Source: Arctopsyche grandis
Lineage: Eukaryota; Arthropoda; Insecta; Trichoptera; Hydropsychidae
Assembly (NCBI RefSeq): GCF_051622035.1
Contig: NC_135356.1
Coordinates: forward strand, 11,311,579-11,375,578
Direction of reading: 5' to 3'
Length of the DNA stretch: 64,000 nt
The position numbers and the translations under genes are program-made. The notes below the pieces were generated by a model. The model ran no database searches. It had not been told where the DNA came from and saw only the letters and a list, made by a program, of their open reading frames with translations. Within the stretch, counting starts at the first letter, position 1; the number at the start of each line of letters is the position of its first letter. Of this stretch, positions 12,526 through 35,042 are shown one piece after another.

Positions 12526-12980
12526 TAGGTAGGTAGGTACCTCTGCGTCGTAGGGAAAAAAACCCAACTTCCCCCCTAGTTAAACCCCCAGCACCCCCCA
12601 GTTAGTGAAGACAAGATCTCCGACCAAAATCACACGTCAGGGCCCATCTATGTGTATTACACATCAATAGGCCGAACCGTTTTTTCGGATGAATTGTGAA
12701 AAGTTTGACTCCTACTAAAGGCCCACTCAAATTTTAAATGTAAAAAAACCCTGCGATGTGTTTGATTGCCTTCTTTGCCCACGATAGCATTGTTTTATGG
12801 GTTTTAATTGTGCTGATATGCCAATTGATTATTATTTAAATGAGTAATTTTTCACAGAGTGAATATTTTGTCAATGTACTATCTTCTAACAATACATTGA
12901 AAATATCGGAATAAGAAAGGCTTGTATTTAAACGAAAAGTGCTTTACACACTTTGATCATTATTATATTTTTAACGAATT
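12526..12980. other. Intergenic stretch, nothing recognised
   Basis: AT-rich sequence with short TAGG repeats near 12525-12540 and C runs near 12567-12600. I see no gene, RNA or paired repeat ends here. Confidence 0.5.
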
Positions 12981-13202
12981 AAGGTCTGTTCATACCTATC
13001 CAGCACGACTCGTATCCTGCAGGTGTCATGCAAGTGCGGATAGTATTCTTTGGTACATTATATGGACGTATTCATACTCCATTCGCTAATGCGCATTTAC
13101 GCATTCATGCGCGTCCATATAGAATGTACCAAATAATACTATTCGCACTTGCATGACGCCTGCAGGATACGGGTCGTGCTGGATAGGTATGAACAGACCT
13201 TT
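12981..13202. mobile_element. Foldback element, 80-90 bp arms
   Basis: The left arm runs from AAGGTCTGTTCATACC to about 13070; the right arm is its reverse complement with a handful of mismatches, ending GAACAGACCTTT. Shared text includes TATCCAGCACGAC, GTATCCTGCAGG and TTTGGTACATT. The short centre reads ATTCGCTAATGCGCATTTACG. No protein is encoded. Confidence 0.75.
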
Positions 13203-13370
13203 ATCAGTATTTTATACTAAATTGTCAGTATATATTTATATAATAAATAAGCAGTATCCACGTGATCAATATTAAAGTGGTTAATTTAATCAGTATCAGG
13301 ATGATTTAATCAGTAACAAAAATATCAGTATAAAATTTAAATAATTAGTATAATAACTAAAAGGGTTCGG

Positions 13371-13553
13371 TGATTATTGGTCACAAAGCGCTCCCCCAAA
13401 AAAGTCACTAAAATCTCTATAACGGAACATCTGGCAGCCGAAAAGTCCAACGATAACTGTCATACTAACGAAAACTCGAGTGCCAAATGTCCGCATTCGC
13501 GATTTTCATGGCAAAAATTGTTTTTGTGACCACCGCAATGTGACTAATAATCC
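13371..13553. mobile_element. MITE-like family A, copy 1
   Basis: One of six copies in the window sharing CACTAAAATCTC, GGAACATCTGGCA, CATACTAACGA, TCGAGTGCCAAAT, CGCGATTTTC and a CTAATAATCC end. The left end, GGTGATTATTGG, and the right end form a short imperfect inverted repeat. Confidence 0.65.
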
Positions 13554-13733
13554 AATTTCCAACTAAAATATCGGCACAGAATATAAACAGTCAGTATTAT
13601 AATACCAAAGCGCCAGCATGAAATATAAGCAATCAGTATTTCGATGAAAAAATGGCCTTGAATTTGTAATCTGAATTACAACGGACGAATTCGAATTACA
13701 ACGTACTACGAACCCAAATAACCTAATCTTAAA

Positions 13734-13922
13734 TGATTCGGTGACTATTCGACAAAAAGCGATCTCGTGCACCTCACTGAAATCTCGATCACGGAAAATC
13801 TGGCACACAAAAACTCCATCAATTGAAAGCTATTGTACTAACAGAACACGCGTACCAGACGTTCCGTGATCGAGATTTTAGTGACGTGCGCGAGATCGCT
13901 TTTTACGGAATAATCTGTTTAC
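13734..13922. mobile_element. MITE-like family A, copy 2 (palindromic form)
   Basis: The left half contains AAAAAGCGATCTCGTGCAC, then TCACTGAAATCTCGATCACGG. The right half carries the same text inverted: CCGTGATCGAGATTTTAGTG then CGAGATCGCTTTTTACGG. This copy is therefore a foldback made of two left ends, unlike copies 1 and 3-5. Confidence 0.7.
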
Positions 13923-13941
13923 CTCTTAAATAAATAAAACC

Positions 13942-13974
13942 AACCTTAACTTAACCTAACCTAACCTAACCTTA
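13942..13974. repeat. Short interstitial telomere-like (CCTAA)n
   Basis: About four consecutive CCTAA units within AACTTAACCTAACCTAACC, the complement of the TTAGG repeat used by most insects other than Diptera. It sits some 20 nt beyond the end of family A copy 2. Confidence 0.6.
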
Positions 13975-14503
13975 AGTAAGTAGTGTTGGCAGCTAAGATA
14001 TTATGATGTTTGTTTCCACATCCAGTACCATACAGAAGCAAGAGCAGGGTTGCGAGGAGGGCGTGTAAGTGAATGGAGAGGAATGGGGTTGGCCCGTGGG
14101 GTGGCGCGATTTTTATCGGTGACGCACTATCATTAAATTGTCACTTTCGTGACAATTGTGACATATAAAAGATTCTGCTTTAGGTCATCTACTTTAGAGA
14201 GTATTTAATTAATATTATGTATTAGATGTATTATGAAAATTTATAAGGATTGTAAATAGGTTTTTGAGTTCTTTTTCCTATTATTCTTTATATTAACATT
14301 AGAATAATATAATACTGTGATTACTAACCAAATTAAATTAAAATTGTAAAATAGAAAATGATCAGTAGATCAGTAGCTATTAAAATAGATATAAGATGTA
14401 TTGTGAACATAATTTCGTAATAATAAAAAGCGTTTAAAAATCAAATCAAAAACATAGACAAGGATTTTCTCAACCAAAAATAGTCATATGACATTTATGG
14501 TTC

Positions 14504-14712
14504 ATTGATTATCCTGCACAAAGCGATCTCGCAAACGTCACTAAAATCTTGATCGCCGAATATTTGGCACCCCAAAATTCCATTCATCGAGAGTCCCCCA
14601 CACGAACTATCATACTAACGAGAGTTCGAGTTCCAAATATTCAATATTCGTGATTTTCGTAGCAACGATTGTCATGCGTGCGATAGCAATTTGCGAAATA
14701 ATCCGTTAATCG
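14504..14712. mobile_element. MITE-like family A, copy 3
   Basis: The best preserved long form: GCGATCTCGCAAACGTCACT, then CCATTCATCGAGAGT, CGAACTATCATACTAACGAG, TCGAGTTCCAAATATTC, GTGATTTTCGTAGCAACGAT and the end GCGAAATAATCCGTTAATCG. Confidence 0.7.
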
Positions 14713-15764
14713 ACATTTTTTACTAACTATACATATATTAAATATAATACTAATTAATACTGACAACATTTTAAATTTATACTTACATATGCTAAATTTT
14801 CTGACATTTTAATATTTTTTATCAACCAGATTTTATATACATATAATACTGATAAATTTGGTATAAAAAATATTGATCGTTTAGTAAATAAATACTGATC
14901 AAAATATATTCTTTCTTTTTTTGTATTTTTGGTGTAGTTAGTTGATAAGTACATTAATAATGGCATACATGAATTTCGAAAAAATCCAATGGATGGAACT
15001 AGAGTCTCCAATTAGAGTAGTCGAGTTCTCGACATTCGAGAGCGGGTCTGGGTACAAACTTTAGCCCGCGGGATGCATACGGCCCGATTCTAATTTTTGC
15101 GTAACCCGCCAAATTGATTCGAATTTATTCGAAAAGTTTTCCCAGGCCTGCTCGACAGTATATTTGTCCATTTTTAAAAGCACTCGATAGTTGACTATTT
15201 TGAAAATTACTCGAGAAATACTCGCAAGTAAGAAATTTTGAAATATTTCAAAAACAAAAATAAATTAAATAACGTTTTGCTTGCAGCTAGTGTCTCCAAT
15301 TAATTGACATCATCTCCAATTACTCGATACTTAAGTATCGAGTAGTAAAATCTTAAAATACTCGATTATTCGAGTATATATTTATGATCCATTGCGTGTA
15401 GCATTGTCTTCGATTAAACCACGACTGGATAAGTTATCTAATAACAAACAAGCTCATATGTATGTCTCATTGAATCTGTTATTGGACTCGGATGTCACAT
15501 GTATTATATATTTACTATTTGTTTTTATACATATCTATGTACATTCTGTTGTCTGTTGATTTTTCAATAAATAAAATAAATCAATAGATAAATTGGTTTT
15601 TTTTTTTATTTTCATTTTTTATATTTGTCCAAGTATATACATATTGTACTTCTTTGAATTCAATAAAATAAATTTTACTACTTAGATTTTATTTTATTTT
15701 AATTTGTTTACAAGTTTTCAACCATATACATATATAACCTTTTTATTTTAATATATGATGCTGG

Positions 15765-15826
15765 TCCATGAGAATTACTGAAAAATATATACTGGTCCGC
15801 CAGCTGAAAATGTTTGAGTAGCACTG
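15765..15826 (-). mobile_element. hAT-like terminal fragment
   Basis: Read on the minus strand, the end is CAGTGCTACTCAAACATTTT followed by CAGCTGGCGGACCAG, a typical hAT end. The opposite end was not found. The 14.72-15.76 kb stretch to its left holds repeated ACTCGA words, a 22-nt palindrome around TACTCGATACTTAAGTATCG at about 15325-15346, and no gene. Confidence 0.45.
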
Positions 15827-16171
15827 CTCTAGATGGAACGAATGTAAGGTTTTGTCAAATTGTGAAATAAGCGGAGACAAGGATCGAACCAATACTTTAT
15901 ATATTCGTATCTAGTCGAGATTATCTGGCGAATTTAATTGTTAAGATGCTAATAGTACATAGATGTAGCTAATTTTATTGCCCTTTCATCAGAAAAATTT
16001 GAATCGAGTATATGGCCGATTTGCAACCCGTTGTGGAGTGTCGTTTCAAACCGAGCCTTGTCGTACACTATCGCAGTGTTTGTACGTGTGCGTGACTCTG
16101 CGAGTGTGTGCGCGCGCTGTTGGTGGCGGCGCCAAGCGGCCGTTGTCGTCACTAAAAAATCGACGTCAAAC

Positions 16172-16210
16172 ATGTCAGGCGGGCGGGCGGCGCGGCGCGC
16201 GCCCCGCTAG
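16172..16210 (+). other. Upstream ORF (12 codons) before Abl ATG
   Basis: ATG at 16172 opens a 12-codon frame (MSGGRAARRAPR) ending with TAG at 16208-16210, 10 nt before the Abl start at 16221 and in a different frame. If the transcript includes it, it could reduce initiation at the main start. Its presence in mRNA is not known. Confidence 0.5.
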
Positions 16211-16220
16211 CGCCGCTCAT

Positions 16221-28133
<11,913 letters not shown>

Positions 28134-29018
28134 ATATCATTTTTGCATATGAGTATAATTAGTTCGTACATGAATTAACTATGCATTTACAGAGTCGTTT
28201 TCTTTTCGTCTCAATTCGAATTCAATTCCATTTATTAATATGATTGCATGTCTTTCAAAAAATAACTAACATATTAGGTACGATGATTTCGTCAAGCAAT
28301 ATATACTATACATATATTATATTAGTGGCCTACCAGTTTATTGTGTTTTATTTGTAAACTTTGACTGGCCTAAACATTGTACGACCAAATGAATGTTGAT
28401 CCGACAGCATGGGATTTTACTGTATCATCTGTTTTCAAAATTTAGGTATTATTATTTTTGAATAGAGTTTTAATGTTTTTTATTTATTTAGTGTAAGGCC
28501 GTCGTCATATGGCGGCGTTGATGGCTAAGGCAGGCCAGCTCCGAGAACTGTCATTTTTGAAAAGATATTGTAAATTAGACTTGTCGCTACGAAAGCTGAT
28601 GAAATCGGACCTGATTGTGATTTTTCGTCACACATTCTTCGTCTCGATCAGCTGTCTGACTTGCTGTATGCTTTCCAACTGGGATCAGGCCTGGTATTAG
28701 ATATGAACCGTCACTAATGCGGCGGCTTCTGTGAGATTAAAGCAATTCCGATGAAATTTTAATGTACTTTGTACTTGTTCTTTCTTAGGGACAATAATAT
28801 ATGTATTTTTCTTCAAGTATTTTAATAACTATTAAATTGGGCAATATGTATTGAAAAAAAGCCTCTTAAACGATTTCATCATTGTATCAAAACTTTTTAA
28901 TGTGTATTTTACATTGTATGTAAAATATTTTTTAACAATAATAATTATACATTATATGTGACTGATATTTTTGTCGATATTTATGAATATTTTCCTTTCT
29001 TCTTACTATGTATTACAT

Positions 29019-29093
<75 letters not shown>

Positions 29094-29418
29094 TTCACCG
29101 GGTGTATTATATTTTATAGCACACGAGTTTAGATTTGTATCATACTGTAGATTCGTAAGTCAATCAATTCGCATCCTCGTCATTTGTAGCGTCTGCACTA
29201 TCTATTTCGAAACTAAGCTGACTTATTAGCGGTGACTTAGCATCGTTGGATCGTTTCATTTTTCATATTTATTCATATCGGTTATCGATACTTAAACATG
29301 TATAGAAGAGATTATTTAAAACGCTCTGCATTGTAACATACCACCGCTTATCTTTTGCATGACGTTAACGGACATTATTATATTAGTCATGGGTCACGTA
29401 CGTATTTACATAATTTTA

Positions 29419-29482
<64 letters not shown>

Positions 29483-31016
29483 TTAATTTATTGAAAAGTA
29501 CAGACTGTGCTATATTATATTATATGAAATACACGTGTATGTGTGTAATTATATACACTTGTGGAGATTTTAAAACCGGTCACGTATTTTAATACTAATT
29601 GTGATACCTGTAGTTCTAAAAGCGTTTTTTTTTTTTAATCATAATTCGAACTGCTTGTGTTCGTATTTGTAATATTTCGCATGCAATACTTTGTTTTTTA
29701 ATCCGCACAGATGTATGTCGTTTTTGCAGAGACGCTGTGCCATCACGATTTTATAAAGGTCGTTTAGTGTGTTTGTTTGATTGTTTTCGTGTAAATGTTG
29801 TGTTATAATTGTGTCGATGATGATGACGGCGATATAAAACCAAAACTGAGAGGTGATCCAACCTGATTTCATTTTTTTTTATTATTTTTATTAGATGATA
29901 GGTTTTTTATTATTTTTATTAAGTGTGTTTTTTGTTTCGTTTTTATTTTCATTTTATGTTCAGCCAAAAAAAAAAAATATAGACATAAATATATATATAT
30001 ATACATTTGAAATAAAAAAAAGGAGAATTTTACTTGTATAGTTTCATGTAAGTGACTGAAATTTTACACCAACGCATTTCTTGCATGGTATTTGAAGATA
30101 TTATTATTAATTTAATACTCCCAATTATTTAGTGTAGGTTTAGCGATTTTTAGCTATATATTTTCAAATTCAAATTTTTCCTATACGCGTGACTTTATTA
30201 ATTTATAATGTATTACAATTATATGAAAAAAAAAATGTATTATTATGATTTTATATGTATAATTGGTATGTTCAGTTACATTTTCTTTATATATATCGAT
30301 ATCGATTTTCCTGTATGAATTGATGTTACACTTGTCTGTATATTATAGAAACGTCAAAAATTTTATGCGTTTATAAATGGGATCATTTATACATTATATC
30401 TATACTTACACAATAAATGTTTATTTTGATTTAATTCTACTATAGTTTATATATACATAATACTTAAGTAACTTTAATATAAACTATCATTTAATAACTT
30501 TTTGCCAATGAAGTAAATAAGTTACAATTATATTATACGATGAGTTGTCTTTAAATTAAAAAAAAAAATTAAAACTTATAGAAAGGTAATAATGTGAATG
30601 AAAATAATCAATGAAGATTATTTTTATATTAATTTAAGAATTTTAAGATTTTTTACATATTCGCATACTTGTGTTTTACATATACAATATATTTATTATA
30701 TAATATCAGTAACATGCCACTTATGGAAAGGAAGCCTACTACATTCCCAAAAACATGCGATTTGCTCATTTTCTTTTATTCGTATTACTTTTTAATATAC
30801 CATCATTTTTCAAGTATCATATTAATTAAGTTTTTGTATACAAACAGTTTGTACGTGTGTGTGATATTAAATTCCATATTTTGTATTTCGGTCGATGCTC
30901 CTTTCGCCGCTCCGGAATATTCCCGATTTGGAATATAAATCTTTCATTCCATGTGCGCTACGAGGCGCTGTTTTTATTCTGAGGATTTGTGAAAGGTTTC
31001 CGGTCATATGATGAAT
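28134..31016 (+). other. Abl 3-prime UTR and downstream AT-rich DNA
   Basis: No further gene is seen. The stretch holds (TA)n runs at about 29022-29085 and 29424-29479 and several AATAAA-like sites, for example CACAATAAATG near 30411 and GAAATAAAAAAAAGG near 30011. Which one ends the Abl transcript cannot be told. A GA run lies at 31018-31037. Confidence 0.5.
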
Positions 31017-31647
31017 AGAGAGAGAGAGAGAGAGAGACACGCGTACATATTTTTACATTATACATACGTACATATAGTGCTTGATGTTCCCCCAAAATTT
31101 ATATGGCTCCTACGTGGATTATCTTATATGTAAACGCATACACTTAATGCTCCTAGTTGAGGTGATACTGATTTATGCTAGTCTTCTTTATCATACGTGT
31201 GAGTGGTTTGTTAATGCGTGTGCGTGCTATGGTGGATGTTTGCCGTTGACGGCACGTTGCATATTTATTTTTCATGCGAATCATTCGTTTTCCACAAATA
31301 TTTAATGTACAGATTTTACCTCTTCGTCGATGATGCAATTTTAGAATGTCTCGCCGTGCCGTTTCTTCGCTCTCCCATCCGTCTCGGTCGATGTGTACGT
31401 CCACGCGTGCGCACACGCTGAAATTGAGTGAAAGGGTGGTGCGTAATGCAGTGATAGTTTTTAGTATGGTAGTAACAAACTATAATGAAAATGTATAATT
31501 TCTTAGTTTTGAATATGTGATGAATATAATAATAAAGGGTTTTCAAACTCAAAATTTTGCTTTTGAATTGAACTTGCAACCTTCAAAATTACTTTATATA
31601 TATATTGTATATCAATGGAATGATCGTCAGTAATATTCAGCAAGCAA

Positions 31648-31906
31648 GCTTAGTCGATTTTCACCTCCGGCTTGGAAGTCATACAACACGTCGAACGTCC
31701 AAAGGGATGGCATGATGAAGCCGTAACGGCTGCCAGTAATGTTCCTGTTCCAGTTAGTAAATTCTCACCGTTGGGCCTTTAAAGATCTGCTTTGCAAGAG
31801 AACCTCTGAAAATATATCCATTGCGATTGATCAATGCATATATGTACATACATATATTGCAGCACATATGGAACAATCCGTTATCACATTTGCATATAAA
31901 GTTATA
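31648..31906 (-). pseudogene. Inverted decayed copy of Abl exon 2 plus intron flank
   Basis: The minus strand here matches Abl intron 1 end and exon 2. In order: CAAATGTGATAACGGATTGTTC, GCATTGATCAATCGCAATGG, ATATATTTTCAGAGG, CTCTTGCAAAGCAGA, GAGAATTTACTAACTGGAAC, then TTGTATGACTTCCAAGCCGG. The copy has a small deletion with frameshift that leads to TGA soon after LLQSRS, and a roughly 65-nt deletion before the SH3 start. It keeps about 100 nt of intron including the acceptor, so it arose as DNA, not from mRNA. RTE-type sequence lies beside it on the opposite strand, as at the true exon. Confidence 0.88.
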
Positions 31907-31949
31907 CAGACGGGTAAAAACGTTAACATGTAGAATTTGACATGATAAA

Positions 31950-32870
31950 CTAATTCATATACTATCCGAGATAAGACTAGATAAAAGAGATATCTGGTTA
32001 ATTGTTATTCTCTACTAGAATCAGACTGGCATAGTACGCGTCAAACATGACACAACAGAGCATGAGAATATTGTAGAGAGTTTGTCAAGAATATGCGCTC
32101 TCACCGCTATTGTTTAATTTGTATTCCAACAATATTATTGCTGAGGCCTTGGAAGACATGGATTCCAGGATTACAATCAATGGTTTGTTTGGTCGTCGAT
32201 AATATTCGGTATGCGGATAAAACTTACTACTGGCCATTAGATTAAATGACTTGCCAGCAACACTAAATTGTATTAAATGGTAGGGGATGGTATTGAATGT
32301 CAGAAAAACGAAGTGGATCAGTGGGTCGACTCAATACTAAAAATCACAATTTTTAGTATTGAGATGCTATTCTCTCCACAAATCGACAACGTGGTGGAGA
32401 GTGTCAATCATTTCAGATATCTTGGGTACTATCTAGGTGAAATGTATCAAAGTTATCAGGAAATTCGAGCTAGAAAGGAGCAAACAAGAGCTGCATTCTT
32501 AAAAATGAAAAATGTCTTAACCACGTGTGATCTCATCATAGCACTTTGGTTTAGACTGCAGAACTTTGAGATGTGGACATACAGAAAGATGCTAAAAATC
32601 TCAGATGGCGCGTAGAACCAATGCAAGTGCTTAACAATGTGAAAAGACGCAAATTAGATAATCTTGGACCTGTGATGTGGAACCGGAAATACGATCTCCT
32701 GCGCCTAGTAATCCAGGGTAAGATTGTAGACCAAGCAGTCGAAAAACATCATATTTGCAGCAGTAGAGCCTCAGCACCCGAGCATTGTTCGGAGCAGTTA
32801 TGGATGGAAGTTCTGGTTGCCGGCGTCCTAAAAGGGCAGATAGTATCTGCAAACTGCAGATATTGTCAGC
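31950..32870 (+). pseudogene. RTE-type LINE remnant beside the Abl exon copy
   Basis: Broken frames read IRYAD at about 32207-32221, SVNHFRYLGYYLGE at about 32400-32441, and MLKISDGARR, NNVKRRKLDNLG and QGKIVDQAV further on, the order of an RTE-type reverse transcriptase C-terminal region. Text near 31970-32110 (GATAAAAGAGATATC, AGAGCATGAGAATAT, TGCGCTCTCACC) matches the minus-strand fragment at 20150-20300. It has many stops. Confidence 0.65.
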
Positions 32871-32876
32871 CGTGAT

Positions 32877-33005
32877 AAACATAATCATGACTTTCGACAA
32901 AATTGAATAAACTTCTCGATTCTGAATAGTATTTGAATCCACAGCAATTAGTTGCTTAGCAGGTAAACTAAACTGTAACTTGGTTTTGCCAGATGAAGCC
33001 AACCT
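32877..33005 (-). pseudogene. Short RTE-type fragment, minus strand
   Basis: The minus strand encodes KTKLQFSLPAKQLIAVDS then NTIQNREVY, the block that precedes YLG in RTE-type reverse transcriptases. It points toward the plus-strand remnant just to its left. Confidence 0.5.
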
Positions 33006-33360
33006 ATAGTCAACTGAATAGCCCTTTATTTGAAAGAATCTGGAATTACGATATCAATGAATGAATTTACTGGACTATAATAAACAACGTGTTGTTTTAA
33101 AATGCCAGGCTGACTGTCATCGAGAATGGCTATCCATATTTTGATCACCGTCCTGGAATCACACCCAACATTAAAAAAATAAACATCAAGGCTTTCAAAA
33201 AGTTTTATTATTAATGACTTAGGTGTTCAACTTATAAATAATATACATACATATGTTATGTATAAAGTGTATTGCAAATGAAACAGATAAAAATGTCTGG
33301 TAATATAAAAAATTAAGCTATACTATATATAAAAACGGACTGTCGCTAAATATATATGTA

Positions 33361-33395
33361 CTAGTGTTGGACCCGTTGATTTCAACGGGTGGTTT
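33361..33395 (-). mobile_element. Helitron-like 3-prime end
   Basis: On the minus strand the hairpin ACCCGTTGAAATCAACGGGT is followed by CCAACA, then CTAG and T. A GC-bearing hairpin a few bases before CTRR, with T as the next host base, is the Helitron 3-prime terminus. The element would extend to the right; its 5-prime end was not found, and 33396-34060 is otherwise AT-rich without a gene. Confidence 0.5.
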
Positions 33396-34065
33396 CGAAA
33401 AGGAATTGAAACTCGAATAAAAATAAAGTTAAAGATATTGAATCGACTGGTTTCGGAAAGAAATTGATGCACGAATTACGAATGACAAATTACGGCTTCA
33501 ACGGCTTCAGAAAATATAAAAAAAAAACTAAAAAAATGAAAAGTTTGACATTTTAATTCAAGTTTCTATAAAAAAATTAAATAAATAACGGAAGCTTATA
33601 TAAATTTGCTTTTTGAATAAATTTTATTATAGTGCATAATTATGAACTGTCATAAGATCATTATTATATATTATTATTACAAATAATATAATTTGCATTA
33701 TATGTACATATATCACAGCCGTAATGGCAAATACTGAATACGCACAAATAATGAAATGATTTATACTATCAATAATATATTATTACAAAAAATAATGTCT
33801 TACCTCGTAGAAAAACTATAATTGTGGAATCGTGAATAGATAACAACACTGCCAAGATGAATTTGGTGCACTCGACGTTGTGTCCGAAAACGTAATGAAT
33901 TATGAAATATTTCCATTTTACTAGAAAGTTATTTTTACGCATCTGTTTTAGCTTAAAAATCCCAAAGCTTGTCGAACCGTTGGAAATGTTTAAAACGAAT
34001 GCATTACAACCGACATATCACAAATATAATAAAAAGTAGGTATATGGCCTCAAAATTGAAAGGGC

Positions 34066-34459
34066 TTCCAATTCCTTCGAAAAAAATCAATTATATTCCG
34101 GAAATTCCCACGCATTTTGCGAAAAAGAATTCGAGTTTTATGACTTTTTTTTTTCAAGTACAAGGATTTGCGATAATTGCTCTCGTCGTCGACTTTTCTG
34201 GTTATAAATTTGCCTTCTCTCAATAGTGAATATCTCAAAGCTAGCGCTAAGTGCTTTTTACCTTTTCTTTTGTTCAAAGAAATATACGTCTATAAGAGAT
34301 TTTTGATATACATATGTATGTACACATTTTATTTTGATGTCATGTAAATTTGAAACCTTTAAAAGCCGGTTGATCGAGCAAAAAAGCCGGTTTTCGGTTT
34401 TTTTAAAAATGGTGAAAAAGCCGGCTTTTTGGTTTCGGTTTAAGCCGGCTTGGAAGCCC
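34066..34459. mobile_element. Element with AGGGCTTCCAA inverted ends
   Basis: The left end is AGGGCTTCCAATTCC and the right end, inverted, is AGGGCTTCCAAGCCGG. The right part repeats AAAAGCCGG several times. No coding capacity and no matched target duplication were seen. The ends suggest a nonautonomous DNA element. Confidence 0.5.
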
Positions 34460-35040
34460 TAAGTACATACATACTTGTGTATGTACCTTCGAACACGTCT
34501 ATATGATTTAGGAAAGATCTTCCTTTCAATTCTCGACCTGATGACTATGGGGGAGTGTAAAGTGGGATTGACATTAAAGGCGAAGGGCCAAAAGCGAAAG
34601 ATATGCTGATTGAAGGGGCTGAAAGGATTGAAAGGGGCTGATTGAAGGTTGAAGGACATACTAAGGTTTGAGTGCGTGGGGGTGGCCAGGGTCGGGGTGA
34701 GATTATCGGGACATACTTTACCAGGTCTACCTTGCCAGATACTGTTATAAGAGGGGACAGAGAGAAACTTCTGAGGACCTTTTGGCGCGCAATTACCAAG
34801 CCTCCGACTGCAACGGTAATTTCGAGATTCGCGCTGCAACCGTGACCGCGCCTTACCGTAACACCGCGTTGTACGACCCTGGTCGATGTTTTTTATTTTG
34901 TTCAACCTCGACGCTAAAATATCACCAAAATTGAAATACAATCATAGTTTAAAACTTAATTGTGCAGCGAAAACACTAAAATCGTTGGACACTTGAATTT
35001 AAAAATTAAAAGTAATGGTTTTGTGACTTTATTTCATGTA
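34460..35040. other. Unassigned stretch before the LINE
   Basis: Contains short internal repeats (GATTGAAGG, GGGGCTG) and a GC-richer block near 34780-34880. The open frames here do not resemble a known family. It might be the remains of a retroelement; nothing firm can be said. Confidence 0.3.
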
Positions 35041-35042
35041 TT

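Noticed and set aside
15875..15960. Possible tRNA or SINE on the minus strand (GGTTCGATCC B-box-like)
   Set aside because: No matching acceptor stem or clear A-box at the right spacing could be found.
15978..16220. Extending the Abl N-terminus upstream of ATG 16221
   Set aside because: The frame is open, but there is no upstream in-frame ATG, and fly Abl also begins MGAQ.
31153..31579. Overlapping small open frames around 31.2-31.5 kb
   Set aside because: Short, on both strands, with no family resemblance; a GA microsatellite and AT-rich DNA surround them.
34459..34941. 160-codon minus-strand open frame
   Set aside because: Composition is low-complexity with repeated words and no recognisable motif; reported only as an unassigned stretch.
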